DNA of 64,000 nt, from positions 2,463,945 to 2,527,944 of the forward strand of contig MARA01000005.1 in assembly GCA_001792895.1 (NCBI GenBank). The letters run 5' to 3'. Position 1 is the first letter of the stretch, and each line of letters starts with the position of its first letter. Source of the stretch: Lentinus brumalis (Eukaryota > Basidiomycota > Agaricomycetes > Polyporales > Polyporaceae). Both the position numbers and the translations under genes were made by a program. This document shows, one piece after another, positions 1-11,839 of the stretch. The notes under the pieces are model-generated. The model saw only the letters and a list, made by a program, of their open reading frames with translations, did no database searches and was not told the DNA's origin.

Positions 1-52
1 CGCGACGGAGGCGGCATACAAATGCGCAACATATCCAAAGAGCAGTACTCAC

Positions 53-477
53 ATTCCCCATCCACCGTCCTCGTTCGTATGGTTGAACAGATAGCGAATC
101 ATCTCCAGCCTCTCCTCGAGCTTGAACGGCATGCCGGTCACGTAGGAGCCGATGACAAGGCCCGGGATGAGGAACATGGGGCCTCCATACTCGCCCGGCC
201 AGTGTCCGTCTTCGGTCTGCAGGTGCTGGAAGTAGCGGTACCCGTTCCGTGCGGCCTCGAGCGCATTCGTGGGCTTGGGGAGGGGCGGGAGGTCGAGTGG
301 GAGGCCGAGCCAGTACTTGTCGCAGTCAGTCTGGGGCCAGGCGGCGCACTGCTCGTCGGTGTGGAGGTAGTGCCACGTATGGTCGCCGTCGTCGGAGATG
401 CGCAGTCGCCAGCGCGAGTAGTCTGTAAAGGGGAGCTTGCCCGATGCTGGGACGTCCAAGGGCGCGTATGCGGACAT
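53..477 (-). CDS. ERG7: Lanosterol synthase (oxidosqualene cyclase), exon 1, cut by window edge
   Basis: This is the N-terminal exon of oxidosqualene-lanosterol cyclase, which folds 2,3-oxidosqualene into lanosterol in ergosterol synthesis on ER and lipid-particle membranes. The protein starts [20 protein letters not shown] and about 115 residues in shows a QW-type repeat reading [20 protein letters not shown], followed by NEDGGWG, both typical of the family's N-terminal barrel. A GTGAGT donor lies at 52-47 on the minus strand, so the exon ends at 53. The rest of the gene (fungal enzymes are about 720-760 residues) lies beyond the left edge and no acceptor is visible in the 46 bases left. The start is the first in-frame ATG and gives the expected N-terminal length. 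The recognition is firm; completeness cannot be judged here. Confidence 0.93.
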
Positions 478-683
478 GACACTCGCAGTTTCAAGAGGGA
501 AGAGGGCCGAAAGACGAGGATTTGTACGGTGTTCGAGCTCGAGTGCTGGAGAAGCACAAGGGGGCGGGAGGACGGATGAGAAGGAGAAAGGTCAACATGG
601 CTGCGAGGCGAGAGTGGGACGACTTCGTTCACGCGAACCCAATGAGCCCGACGCGACGTGCAAGCGCCCGCTTCAGAAAGCGA

Positions 684-748
684 AAAATAAATATTGAGAC
701 CCGTAGGTCTACCACTCCGGGAAAGCGTGTCATCCTTGTGCAGGGGCC

Positions 749-779
<31 letters not shown>

Positions 780-803
780 TTCGTATGTCACCCCGAAGGG
801 GAC
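684..803 (-). ncRNA. U6: U6 spliceosomal snRNA
   Basis: The minus strand carries the near-invariant U6 core, including ACAGAGA and AGATTAGCATGGCCCCTG followed by AAGGATGACACGC. Upstream is the expected 5' stem-loop, GTCCCC-TTC-GGGGTGAC, so the 5' end is placed at 803. The 3' portion after the ACACGC segment is fungal-specific and ends in an A/T-rich stretch with a T5 run at 683-687, a plausible RNA polymerase III stop. U6 pairs with U4, then with U2 and the 5' splice site, and forms the spliceosome active site. I see no clear TATA at -30. I see no reason to invoke the internal intron known from some fungal U6 genes, but the 3' end is only approximate. Confidence 0.9.
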
Positions 804-1065
804 AACAGAAGTGAAGATAGTGCGATGCGGTACGCCGAGGTTTCGCGTTTTGTTCAGTCTGCGGGTAGGCATCCAGCGCCAGCATGCTCGAGTCGGTACC
901 GCCGTCGGTACTTCTGCAGTTCATTCGGACGGACAGTTCGCCTCCACCATCAATCTGCCCATGCACAACGCGCAAGGTCCAGAGTCATACGGTCATACAT
1001 ATATTGATTGAATAGGCTGTGCCCAAGCATCCTCGAAACCCGCCCATGTACATCTCATTCACTAC

Positions 1066-4000
1066 TCAATCCAGGTCCGACAGCGACCGCTGCTTGAACA
1101 TCCACTTGTACGGTGCGGTACTAACAGGCGTCATCGAGGCAGAAGCGGAGCTACTCGTCGCGCCGAGGCTTGTGTCCGTGGCAGATGGCGAGCTACTCGT
1201 CGCGCTGAGGGAGCCTGTGTCCGTGACGGATGCAGAGGTACCCGTCGCGATGAGAATTGGGTCCGTGGCAGATACCGAGCTACTCGTCGCAGTGAGGGAA
1301 CTTGTGTCCGTGGCGGATGCAGAGCTAGCCGTTGCGATCAGGGTTGTGTCCGTGGCAGATGGCGAGCTACTCGTGGCGCTAAGGGAGCCTGTGTCCGTGA
1401 CAGATGCAGAGGTACCCGTCGCGATGAGAATTGGGTCCGTGGCAGATACCGAGCTACTCGTCGCAGTGAGGGAACTTGTGTCCGTGGCGGATGCAGAGCT
1501 AGCCGTTGCGATCAGGGTTGTGTCCGTGGCAGATGGCGAGCTACTCGTGGCGCTAAGGGAGCCTGTGTCCGTGACAGATGCAGAGGTACCCGTCGCGATG
1601 AGAATTGGGTCCGTGGCAGATACCGAGCTACTCGTCGCAGTGAGGGAACTTGTGTCCGTGGCGGATGCAGAGCTAGCCGTTGCGATCAGGGTTGTGTCCG
1701 TGGCAGATGGCGAGCTACTCGTGGCGCTAAGGGAGCCTGTGTCCGTGACAGATGCAGAGGTACCCGTCGCGATGAGAATTGGGTCCGTGGCAGATACCGA
1801 GCTACTCGTCGCGGTGAGGGAGCTTGTATCCGTGGCAGATACAGTGCTACCCGTTGCGGTGAGGGAGCTCGTGTTTGTGATGGAGGAGCTGGAGGTCGCA
1901 GTGTCACTTGAAGAGTCGCTTGCATATGGGTTGTACACCTTCACTTCGAGCGCAGGAGAAGCAGTGGGCGTCGCCGCGGCAATGAGATCACTGCCGTTAA
2001 ACGTATCCGACGCATCCGCGCTTGTCGTGCTAGAGGGGTCCGAGGTCGTCGCTGCCGCAGACGGTGCGGTCGTCGACCCAGGTGTAACGGTAGCATCTAG
2101 GGCAGTGCTCGTGCTGTTCTCAGTCGATACCGTCGCCGAAGCAATGATGATGTCACTCGTCCCAGAAGACGTCGCCGTAGAGCTACTCGGAGAGGGCAAA
2201 GAGTCGGTGACACTGGAGGTTGGGGAAGAGGACGAGTCCGACGTGGTGGATGACATCAACGACGTCGACGCGCTAGGAGACGTAACCGTAGCCGGTGCCG
2301 AGGAGTCCCCTTCCTGCACAGTTGACTCATGTAGCTTCACCTCAGGAGCCACAGGAGTAAAGCGCAGCGTCACGTTCTGCGCCTGGTCGAGTGCTTCTGC
2401 GGTCAAGGTCTGGGGCAACGGGAATCGCATCGACGGTCGGCGAGTAGCGTCGCCGAAGTCGTTGTCGAGAGCCTCTTGCGCGAAGCTCGTGACAGTTGCA
2501 TCGCTATCACCAGCCGGAGTAGAGGGATCAACGGTGCCGTCATCTGCAACAGTCGAGTTGCTCCCGGTCACGCCGGGGTCTCTGCCAGCGTCGCCACCGT
2601 CAGCTGGATCTACCGAAGTGTCGCTGCTATCCGTGGTGCTGTCTCCGCCGTCGTCCTCGCCGTCGAACCACATTGGGCGAACTATGCCAGTGCTCGGCTC
2701 GTAAGCAAAGATTTGGCTCTTCTGCGCATCGCCGGATGAACAATCTTCGACCGTCATGGCGGCTGGAGCCGAAGGTCGTGGGTTGAAGGTTGCACAATAC
2801 CGCTGTAGCTGCGCATTATCTGCGTCGAACATGTCTGTCTTGATCAACACAGGAATGTACGGGCTCGGCGCGGTCGAGTTGTTCGCGGTACCGGCAGAGG
2901 AGGAATTGGATGGGGTGGAAGGGTTGGTCGCGTTGGGAGTCAACTTCACGAGGTACATCAGACTATGATCTGCGTCCGACGCGTTGAGCACGAAGGAGGA
3001 CGCGGCGGCATTGTCAGAATCGGTAGAACCATTCGGACTCGCCCCGACGACTAGGGACGCGATCTTCTGTCCTTCAGGCGCACCGGCACTCGGACTCTGC
3101 GTAGCATCATGAGACCAGTCCTGTGAGCAGAGAACAACACGTACCATAACATCTATCATTCCAGGTACATCGCTACCCTGACCGTCCCGCTTGACGTGAA
3201 GACTCATGTCGAGTGGACCATCGGATGAGTGGTAGCGCCCTGATTCTACCATGTAGGTCTTTCCCCCGTTCCCGGAGATGACCGTGGCAGGCGGACGCCC
3301 TCGAGCTTGCCTGCGGTGGATGTCAACGCGGGCATGATCGCCACTGACGTCGACTTCGCGGTGATGGTGGTCATCGTGGTCATCGTGGTCATCGAGGTGG
3401 TGGTGGCGATGAGGCTCCGGGGCTGGGACAGGAGACCGGCGAGTAGGGGCATGCTCCCTATGGCCTGCAGCACCTAGCGGGTGGTGTTCAGGGCGATGGT
3501 GAGGTGGTGGGTACCGACGAGGATGCATGTTGATATGATCGTTGTCTCCATTCACGACGACTTCACCGTGGTGATCGTGGTGGCCGTCGTGATCAGTGTG
3601 GTCGTCGTGATCGTGGTGGTGATGAGGGTCGGGCGAGCGCTGAACGTGGACGCTGTCGTTGTCGCCTTTCGCGATGATACGATCGTGGTGATCATGGTGG
3701 TGACGCCTGTCAACTCGAGGGGGGAGAGTGTTGGCCTTGCGCATTGACACGCTACGCGAGCTGATCCACAAGCTCCTCATTCGGGTTACCGGGTCGACTG
3801 CCCAGGTATCTCGCTACAAGATTGTCCATATGAGATCGTGCCGCTCACAAGTCATCGAGGGAACTCACTGCCTCCTTCTCATGCTCCTTCGATCCCTGCT
3901 GTCCGCCAGCACCGCCATCCTCGCCCGAGCCAGAAGGCTTCTTGTGGCCATGCTTGTCCATAGAGGACGGGAGAGGGACCAGGGGCTTCAATTGTCTCTG

Positions 4001-4309
4001 AGATCCTTGCGTCGGTGTATTCTTTGAAGCGGCAGAGGAAGTCTTCTTGTCATGCGACGAACCATGGCTCCGAGGACTGTCCTGACCGTCACGACCGTCC
4101 TGGACGCTGTCACCGCTGGTGGAGGCAGCGGCGTGAATGACACCTTCGTTCCTGTCCTTCCTGGAGTGACGAGCAGCTAGAGGTGTCTGTACCTCCGACG
4201 GCTCCCGGATCGCAAGCGCGGCAGCACTGACTGAAGGAGGAAGGACTGTCACCGCCGCGATGGACGACAACGCAGCAAGAACGGTGAAGCGCGAAGAAAG
4301 TACAACCAT
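1066..4309 (-). CDS. Secreted His/Asp-rich and Ser/Thr-repeat protein
   Basis: This is a two-exon gene of about 1,050 residues and unknown function. Exon 1 (4309-3849) starts with a clear signal peptide: basic start, hydrophobic FTVLAALSSIAAVTVL, cleavage near VSA-A. It then has a polar Ser/Lys/Gly-rich stretch. The likely intron runs from a GTGAGC donor at 3848 to an AG at about 3761. Exon 2 opens with three His/Asp clusters (HHHDHDDHTDHDGHHDHH type), each followed by a short V-x3-GD-x-D/A-x-V/I motif. A 250-residue region with three spaced cysteines and Asn-Ser/Thr sites follows, then an acidic linker. The C-terminal 400 residues are Ser/Thr/Ala-rich and include an almost perfect tandem repeat. 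There is no hydrophobic GPI-type tail. A cell-wall or extracellular role, with metal binding by the His/Asp blocks, is inference. Confidence 0.75.
1172..1867 (-). repeat. Four tandem 174-bp coding repeats (58 aa each)
   Basis: The 174-bp unit begins at 1172, 1346, 1520 and 1694. Each unit holds four 14- or 15-residue Ser/Thr/Ala/Asp sub-repeats (SATDTSSLTATSSS type). Units 2 and 3 appear identical, while units 1 and 4 differ by a few bases, which points to recent expansion by unequal exchange. The length is a multiple of three, so the frame of the secreted protein is kept. The opposite strand is open over the same stretch only because of the codon bias of the repeat. Confidence 0.92.
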
Positions 4310-4878
4310 CGTGGAGGGGCGCTAGCGGGGTGGGTGTATGCGGGGGAAGGTGGGCTGGAGGAAGGATGCTGTGTACGACGCAGTCGTGGGGCGTTCGAAA
4401 GCGACGAAAGCTGCGACAGCAAAGACCACCGGGGTCTCGAAAGCAAAGATGGTAGTGTAAGGAGAAGAAGGGGGGCGAAGGGGAACGAACCGCGGGGGTG
4501 CGGTTTATGTATCCCAGGGAAGCGAGCAGAAGAGCAGCTGAGGATGACAGTTACTCGATACAGGAATGGGATTACCTTTCTTGGACCTGCGCGAAATGGC
4601 CCACCTCGCCGTACGTCCTACTTACTCCGCAGAGATCAGGGCGACCGCGACCGCACATTTCAATCAGAGGAGGTGTATTTTGACCAACAAGACGCGATGT
4701 GTTCAAGCGAGTCATGGCGGGCGACAGCAATCGAGACATTCTACGCGGAGAACCCAGCAAGCGCTCTGTGACGGAGAATCCTTCACCGTCGCCCGTCGCA
4801 CGCGGTGCACAAAGACCCAGTCGAATGTAGCTCGCAGTCATGGCAGGCGCAGAAGACGCGATATTGAGAACCGCTCGG
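4310..4878. other. Intergenic, promoter side of the secreted repeat protein
   Basis: No gene is recognised. On the minus strand this is upstream of the secreted protein (ATG at 4309) and downstream of the glucanase stop codon (4881-4879). The open frames in both directions have no recognisable motif and overlap each other. Confidence 0.5.
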
Positions 4879-6929
4879 TCAGTCTTGCCCGACATACGGC
4901 GCACAGACATTGGGATCATGCACGGCGGAAGGGTCGGCCGTGAGGTACCCACGCTTGACACCATCCAAGTACGACCTACAAGTGGATAACACCTTCAGTC
5001 TCGGCGCAGCGTATGCCGGTCAGTACATACCACTGTCGGGACAGGTCACCAGCCTGCTTGGATATCTCTGTCTTGAAGTTCCAGAACTGTGGCACGGTGA
5101 TGAGCACTCGGGACGTCCAGCAACACCACAGCAACACTTACAATCCACCCACGTCCTTGAGAGTACGCGAGCTTCTGTGCGTCGGCCCACTTGTACAGGA
5201 ACGCATCCGACGCGTCGAATTGCGTCGGGAGACCCCACTCGCCAAACCACAGAGGCGAGTCGCCAACTGCAGCGTCGTTCTGCACACGCTGCAGGTTGCA
5301 TATGCTGGTGAGATATGCTTCCTCGTTCGGGTCGGCGACACCCTGAGAGAGTAGAGACCGTCAGATGGAGCTAGTCGTGACATGGAGGGACCCCTACACC
5401 AAAGCTGTAGTATAAGTGATTGTCGTAACCCATCGGGCCAATAGCGGCGTCTGCTGGGTTGGGAGGGTCGTTGAATTGCCAGTTGACATCCATGAAGCTA
5501 CAAGCACGTCATAGGGTATGGACATCAGAGACGCGCATGAATAATGCGTAAGCTGTCACTCACTTGGCAACAAGAGGTTGCCGCTTTCTAGACAGAGCAA
5601 AGTCAAGTCGGAAGTCGAGTTGCTGGGCCAACTCGACAAGAATGGGTATCGAGCTCAGAATGGCTGTCTTGACGTCAGAGCTCATCGTCTTCGAGCTTCC
5701 CACAGAGGCAGAGATCGCAGCAGTGACATTCGTCGATGACACGTTCGCGTCGGTCTTCAGATCGAAGACTGCATCGCCTATGCCAAGGATGAACTCAACC
5801 GCACGGATTGTCTGGACGAACTTCTTCTGGACTGCGCAGCTCGAATCAGACATACGGAAAAAAGCAGTATATGCATGTGGAGCACATACATTCGCCATAA
5901 CCAGGTGTTTGCGTGGCGTCCATGATCGGCTCGTTGACGGCCTCGACGGCGAAGACAGACTGGAAGTTGGAGTCGAGGTGCGATATGGCAGTCATAACCG
6001 CAGTCCAGACAAGGGCACGCTGATAGTTGTAAGACGTCTACAACGGTTAATGAGCTAGTCGTTCAAGCTGTATATGTGGGAGCATTTACTGACATAGAAT
6101 TCGACGTCAGCGGTGCAGTGCCCGGTGAACGCTTGGTTGGCCGTTTGCACACCAGGAAGTGCATGGTGGTCGAGGATCACGCTAATACCTGCCTCCTTGA
6201 GCATTTTCACACCGCGTTGCTGAGACGTACATGAGCGGCGGCTTCTTTTAAAGATGCTCCGATTGCGATCACACTTACCAGATGCACGATGCCGCCGCGA
6301 GGAAAGTACTCAGATTTGCGATCGACGAGGCGCTCGACAATCCAGTAGCCAAGCTGTAACGTAGCCCGAACGTAGCCGAGGGTCAGTTCATGCTAACAAC
6401 GACACGCCGGGATGCACTCACGGGGATGCGCACGGTATTGATACCGGCCGCACGCAGCGCGTCGACATCATGTTGAGTGAACCACGTGGACCTTGAAATC
6501 AGGAACAGTTAGAGGCACCACTGAGGCAAGGTAATGCGTATAGCACCGACCAGTGTGTCTTGAACTTTTCGTCAGCGGTGCTTTGCCCTTTGGCTTGGAC
6601 GAACGAGCTAACAGTCATGATCAACAATCGGCAACCGAGACGACTGCAACATGGCAAACGTGCTTACAACTCCGAGCCGATGCAGCCTGAGCAGCAGTTG
6701 GAGTCACCACCCATGTCAGACCATTCTGGAGGCGCAGCAGCATCCTATGAGTTGAGGCCGCATGGAGACCAGTACAACAACGCGTACCTTGGGGCAACAT
6801 CCACGGCTCCAGCACCAACCATGACCCAAGGTTCACGCCATAGATCTTGTCTGGAATGGCCGCCCTCGCATGTAGGACCACGGTCGAACAAAAGATCCCG
6901 AATGCCACCAGCGGCCACATACTATTCAA
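4879..6929 (-). CDS. Secreted GH5 (subfamily 9-like) exo-1,3-beta-glucanase
   Basis: The spliced protein is a family 5 glycoside hydrolase that releases glucose from beta-1,3-glucan; fungi use such enzymes in wall remodelling. A signal peptide (MNSMWPLVAFGIF...ARA) is followed by KIYGVNLGSWLVLEPWMLP, the family's N-terminal signature, in exon 1 (6929-6788; GTACGC donor). About ten short exons follow. Later ones encode AAGINTVRIP-LGYWIVE, ISVILDHHALPG, the acid/base glutamate in FAVEAVNEPIMD, and the nucleophile glutamate in LWFGEWGLPTQFD. The end reads RGYLTADPSAVHDPNVCAPY then a TGA at 4881-4879, close to the usual C terminus of the subfamily. Splice phases agree wherever I checked (for example PQ-EWSDMGG, HW-STWFTQ and GYGE-FQKKFVQ). 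No Ser/Thr tail or membrane anchor is present, so the enzyme should be freely secreted. It looks intact. Confidence 0.88.
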
Positions 6930-7720
6930 GTCGTTCGAGAAGAGAGGATGTGGGCCAGGATGCAGGGCGAGACCACGCAGCCACGCACCATCTTATACCA
7001 ATCCAGCGGCCGTCCGTCGGTCCTCGCGCATAAGTACGTACTGATGCGCATCACATCCATTGCAGCGGGCGAAGGTGTAAATGGAACTCCTCGTCATCGC
7101 GAGCATTCTATCGCGCGGTCCGACGAAGCCATGTAAGGGCGCGATTGTGCCTCGCTGAGCATCGCGTGGCCGTGGTTCGAGCCTGTCTGGACGTTCTGCG
7201 CGGTGGAGGAGGACAAGAAAGACGCGGCGCGCGTCGGCGCGTATGGCATCCAGGGACGACGCCACCACGCGACCTTGCCCGCGCCGGTCAAGTGACCTCA
7301 CCTCCACGTCTCGACAACCATGTCCGCGAACCTGCTGAGTTTTTTGGACGTACGCCCTTACGAGAATCTCGTTCCACGTTGAGTCACCGCGTGCTAGCTG
7401 TCCTGGCTGACGCTTCGCTGATACACTCAGCTCGGGAACTGTCCTGAATTCGTCGACAAGGCTGCGTTTGCTTGTCGCGAAGCCGTCGTTCTCGAAGGTC
7501 ACCTGAGAAGAAGCCATCGAATAGCAGAGGATTGGGTCCGTACAGGGGAGTTCCTGAAGTGTACCTCTGCATCCTACGAGGTTCTATAGTATGCGCCGCG
7601 TGCCATCACACAACGGCCCGCAGCCATGGACGAGCGGGGATAACTCTTAGCTCCTTCCGATATGAAGCTCATATCGTACCATATGGTATGACTAGCAGTC
7701 TATAGCCTCAAGAAGGAGCG
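6930..7720. other. Upstream region of the glucanase; no recognised gene
   Basis: This holds the glucanase promoter (minus strand) and scattered short open frames on both strands. I could not tie any of them to a family. A minus-strand frame at 7384-7572 containing LYGPNPLLFDGFFSGDL has a protein-like look, but nothing around it extends it. Confidence 0.35.
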
Positions 7721-7724
7721 GGAA

Positions 7725-8035
7725 GAACAGCGAAGGCGCTGGTGGAAGGTCAAGCGAGCGATGACGTGGGTGAGGCAGAAGGGATGGTCGTAGAGCTCCG
7801 CACAGACGGAGTGCTCGTGGCGACCATGATGCTAGACGGACCGTAGTGGCCTCTGTGACAGTGGTGCCAGAGGCCGAAGCAGTACCCTGATGTGAGAGGC
7901 AGATGCAAACGTGGTCGTCCAGGGCGCACTACAGTACTGGTGTAGGTCTTGCCGACCCAAGGCGCGCAGACATCAGAATCTTGCAGCGCTGCGGGGTCCT
8001 TCGTGATCCAAGGCGGACGCCCTGGAGATATTCAT
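7725..8035 (-). pseudogene. Relic of a second GH5 glucanase, C-terminal end only
   Basis: On the minus strand, 8012-7944 reads WITKDPAALQDSDVCAPWVG, which aligns with the last residues of the intact glucanase next door (YLTADPSAVHDPNVCAPYVG). Just upstream, YLQGVR lies one base out of frame with it. Downstream the frame runs into a decayed Ser/Thr-rich tail (TSTVV, PSASPTSS) with stops. None of the catalytic exons can be found upstream, so this is the broken tail of a paralogue that once carried a Ser/Thr-rich extension. It is too short to say when it was lost. Confidence 0.6.
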
Positions 8036-8236
8036 TTCCGAAATGACTTCAGTAGGCTGTGGTATACCGACTGACGCAAGACTTACCACTGGCGCGGTCA
8101 CTGTTCTGCTGACAGCAGCGGGGTTCTTAGAAGTGGTTGGGATAAGCGGGCGAGCAGGCTGCAACCGCGCTCAAGCTCGTCGTTCTGTCGCTCGTGAACG
8201 TGTCTCTACAGCCGCGATGCAATCAGCATGCGGGTA

Positions 8237-10720
8237 CGCGTCAAGTCAAGGATCTATGTAACAGCGGAGTACGCGACTTCCGGCAGGCGCGGCGCGGGTG
8301 TTGAACGTGCAGGAGCGGCGAGGAGAGAACTGAGAGAAGAGGCGGAGGGCGGAGGAGAGAAGAGGCGGCGTGGTAGCGCACTTGGTGCACACAGCAAGCG
8401 CAGCGTAGTGGAGTGAAGCCAGTTGTATTGCACAAGTTGTACTACAGCACACGACGTGCACGACGCATCTGGATTCGGACAAGTCGCGTCCAAAATTAGC
8501 GCCGATCGCGTCCAAGACGCGTCGAAAACGGGCGTGACCGTGTTTCTCCGCGCCAATTCCGAACATAGCCAGATATAACCGCCCAAAAACGTAGTTATGT
8601 CGGTCTAGTTTCACTGGGGTTGAACTCCTAGCTCGACGCGACAGTCATCGGGTGTCGTATGGCTGAGCAGCCGCGTACTACGCTTGCGACGTCGTCACGA
8701 GCGTGCAGGGACTATGAATGGATTATGTGCCCCAGATGGGAGGATGTCGGACATGATGGAGGGGTGTGCATCTGAGGGCGCGCACGAGAAGCAAGTCGAT
8801 GTCGGCTTGATAGATGTCCGGAGAGTATCACGGCCTATCCCTACAGTCGACACGGCGTGAATCCAGGGAGGCGGGCGAGCGAGGTAGAGAGCAAGTCTGA
8901 CGGAGAGATGCAGGTCATATCAGAGGGGAAATTAATAGGCGCCCCCAAGAGACTCCCGGTCCGAGACTCCGGCATCGTCGCAGCTCGTCCAACTCGACCC
9001 GCAAGGTCTCCTCTAGCCACTGCCACGGTGTCCTCGAGCTCTCTGGCTTGCCTCATTGCAGACATCGACGCCTCGTCTTTCCCCATCACTCGTCGCTCTC
9101 CGCCTCAGCATAGCTTATGCCTCGCCCTGCGCCCCATCCTGCCGTCAATCCCCGTCCGCTATCGGTTCTCTATGGCGCCGTCCGTCCTTAGTCCTACTTA
9201 AGGCTCTGCCTTGGGATCCGGCAAGCCTTCGCATGGGCATACCACTAGCGTAAGTACTCATGCACTTCTTCTCGCCTGCAACGGCTCGGAGCCCTGAACA
9301 GACCGGTTACCTGCACATCTGTCCCACAGACATGCACATCTATACGCATCTAGTTCGCGAGATTCAGCCTTTATAAGTCGGCGGTGAGTAGCTCAGCTTT
9401 CCCCTCCAGCTTTTTCCTCTCCCATATCTACTTACCTCGGCTTTGCAGACTTGCTTCCTGCACCTGCGACTGTGACGACAGCCGTACGCTGTTCCTCGAT
9501 CCGGTCCGTCGCCAGCACGCTTGTATGTATCTTCGCCTCTGCGCACCTCCGTGCTATCGCCCGCGAGCAACGCAGGCCTGACACGCGCGAAGGCCGCCCA
9601 GTCCGTGATTCGTCCAAACTCGATGGCCTCTTTCGGAGTGATACGATCCTTTCGCATTCTGCCGGTAAGCATTGTCAGTCAGTGCCGACACAGCGGACAC
9701 TCACATGGTCGGCACGTCCAGAAAAGCTTGCATTCACCGTTCACGTGCCCCCGTCCAAACGTCATCCCGAGTCTCCACGACTGCGACAACGATCATCGAA
9801 GCTTCAGCACATACGAGGTCAGTTTGCGAGCGCGCACGCGAGGTACGTACACCGCAAGTGCAGTCGTTCTTCAAATCTGACTTCGCAGTATCTTCCATCG
9901 CCCTCAAGCCGCCTGGCTGCAGGACCTCGGATGCTTCAAGCCGTGCCTGCACCGTTGTAGAGTACTGCAGAGCCAGCCCTTCTGCGAATATGTGCGTGCA
10001 GCGTCAGCCTTCGCTGTGTCGCAGCTGGAATGTCGTACCCACTCTGCGATGTCTACATACAAAATGTGTGCTCATAGTTGCTGGCCCGATGTCTATCGCC
10101 ATCTGCCTGGCTCGCAAGGGCCGCTGTCGTTGAACTCGTCACGCGACGCTGTCGACCCACGCTCGCGTCGTCTGGGCCGGCAGAGCCTTGAGCAAGCCAG
10201 TTCGCACTGAGACAATCCGCTGTGGGTAGAGTACGCTTATGTCGTAGTTCTCTCGTGGTATTCACCCTCATGTCTAGCTACTTATCTGCTGCATCAAGTC
10301 CTAATCGCGACGACTGTATGCGCCGTCGGGACGCTGTTGACTAGCGAGCAAGCAAGGTGAGTCAGGTTCACGCCCACAGCCCGATCCCTTGCTTACTCAA
10401 CCACCCGTCTATGTGCCTCGTACGCTCGCCCTAGCACTCTCTGGCCTCGGATTCGACTGTATTTCCAGCGTCGTCCTCACCCGAACATCGTGACATTAGT
10501 CAACGGCCATGTATGCGCGACGGCTCGGACCATGTCTCAGAACAACAAGGACTTACGCGACATCGTGGACTCGCACCAACCCGCGGGCGGCGAGACGTCT
10601 CCGAGGGTACGTGGACACCGTTCGTGGCGACTTGGACTTACGCCGGCTATTGCGGCTTGCTACCCAAGGCAGTCATTTCCCGGACTCCTTATCGACAACG
10701 CTTCCGAGCCGCCGCGACTC
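8237..10720. repeat. Dispersed ~2.5 kb repeat, copy A
   Basis: This stretch aligns in the same orientation with 19,111-21,750. Long near-identical blocks occur, for example around 8640-8900 against 19,185-19,480, 8950-9350 against 20,040-20,400, 9600-10,280 against 20,650-21,260, and 10,450-10,710 against 21,430-21,700. Both copies contain GT...AG-like signals but no continuous reading frame shared between them. I see no transposase, reverse transcriptase or terminal inverted repeat, so the class is unknown. It could be a non-autonomous element or a degraded gene family. Ends are approximate. Confidence 0.75.
8307..8618. mobile_element. ~312-bp insertion inside repeat copy A, flanked by GTTGAAC
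   Basis: Copy B of the host repeat reads straight through from GTGGGTGTTAAAG to TCCTAGCTCGG (19,170-19,190). Copy A instead has GTTGAAC at 8300-8306, about 312 bp of unrelated sequence, and GTTGAAC again at 8619-8625 before CTCCTAGCTCG. This is the pattern of an insertion with a 7-bp target duplication, with copy B as the empty site. The inserted piece has no coding capacity and only a trivial terminal match (CAG...CTG). Confidence 0.55.
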
Positions 10721-11839
10721 CAAAGGGCGACCGACAGGACGGGTACGGACGGTGTCGAGCGGGCTCATCCCGACCGTCTGCGCCGGCTCATCCTAGCAAC
10801 AGTGCGCCGCTGTCCGGGCGTAGTCTCGCGACACGCTGTGCGATATTGCCTCCCGGGTACGTGCTCGACGAGAGGCTATTGGTGCCAACATTTGGAGCTT
10901 GTGAGTTCTCGAGAACCATGGGCAAGCTTCCCATACCCTGGATCACAACCGCCGACACGCGCATAGCACGGCAGTTACCTTCTAGAGGACGGCCAGACGC
11001 ATCATAGTGGTCAAGTAGATCGCCTGAGACGTGAAGAGCATGCTAGCAGAGCGCATATGACTGCTGGAACGCACATAGTGAGTCCCACGTCATGACTCGG
11101 AGCTGCGACAGCTCGAATGTTCGTCTAATCTTTCGCTGTCCATACAGAGGACCTGCCTGAGACCCATATGTCGATTAGATGTTTACACCAGCAGTAGTAG
11201 GCTCAACACCTTGTTCTGGACGGAATAGTCTGAAAAGATCCGTTCATCACCAGCGACGCCCTTGACGAGGGAACCATCTTCGCAACCGGAAGCTTCAACG
11301 TCACGTGCGTCATCCTCCATTACCTATGACTGTATAGTTGGCTCACTGGTGACTAGGACGTCCCGCTTCGTCTGGTGCTCCTGCTGGACGCGGACGGCAC
11401 GACGCGGACGCAGGACGGAAGGGTTGGGCTGGGACCGGCAGAGCCGGACACGGACGCGGCGAAGGTCGAGCCGCTGGGTGGGCGGGCTCGCTCGCGCCGC
11501 GGTTATCCTGCGACCGTGCGTCGTAGCGGCCTTCTTCAAGGCGGGACCGGTGAGCGGAGACAACTACGTGTATTGCGTGCTGACACTACTTAAGTACTTC
11601 AAGTTGTTGCGCTACAGGTCCGGAATACTACAAACTAGCGCGAGCGAGAAGGGAGAGGCGGGCGGGGAGAAAAGCGAGAGTGTGGGAGCGAACGAGGCTA
11701 GCGGTGGTTTGCCCGTTCGCGAGGAGGTGATGGAAGACGAGGAAAACTAGTGGACAACTGCGCCAGGCGAGAGGCGCTGGCGCACCGCTCACCTGCACGC
11801 TGGGTGCCGTCCTCTCGGGTTCGGCCGGCCCCTGCACTC
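10721..11839. other. No recognised gene
   Basis: The stretch lies between repeat copy A and the carboxylesterase relic. Open frames exist, the longest on the plus strand at 11,262-11,750, but they are low-complexity and have no motif I recognise. Part of it may be the decayed N-terminal part of the carboxylesterase. Confidence 0.3.

Noticed and set aside
138..872. 244-residue minus-strand ORF
   Set aside because: It runs through the U6 snRNA and overlaps the lanosterol synthase exon in another frame; no protein signature.
1019..2704. 561-residue open frame on the plus strand (repeats of VSVADGELLVALREP type)
   Set aside because: It is the exact antisense of the Ser/Thr repeat protein. Its openness follows from the repeat's codon bias, and the minus strand has the signal peptide and splice signals.
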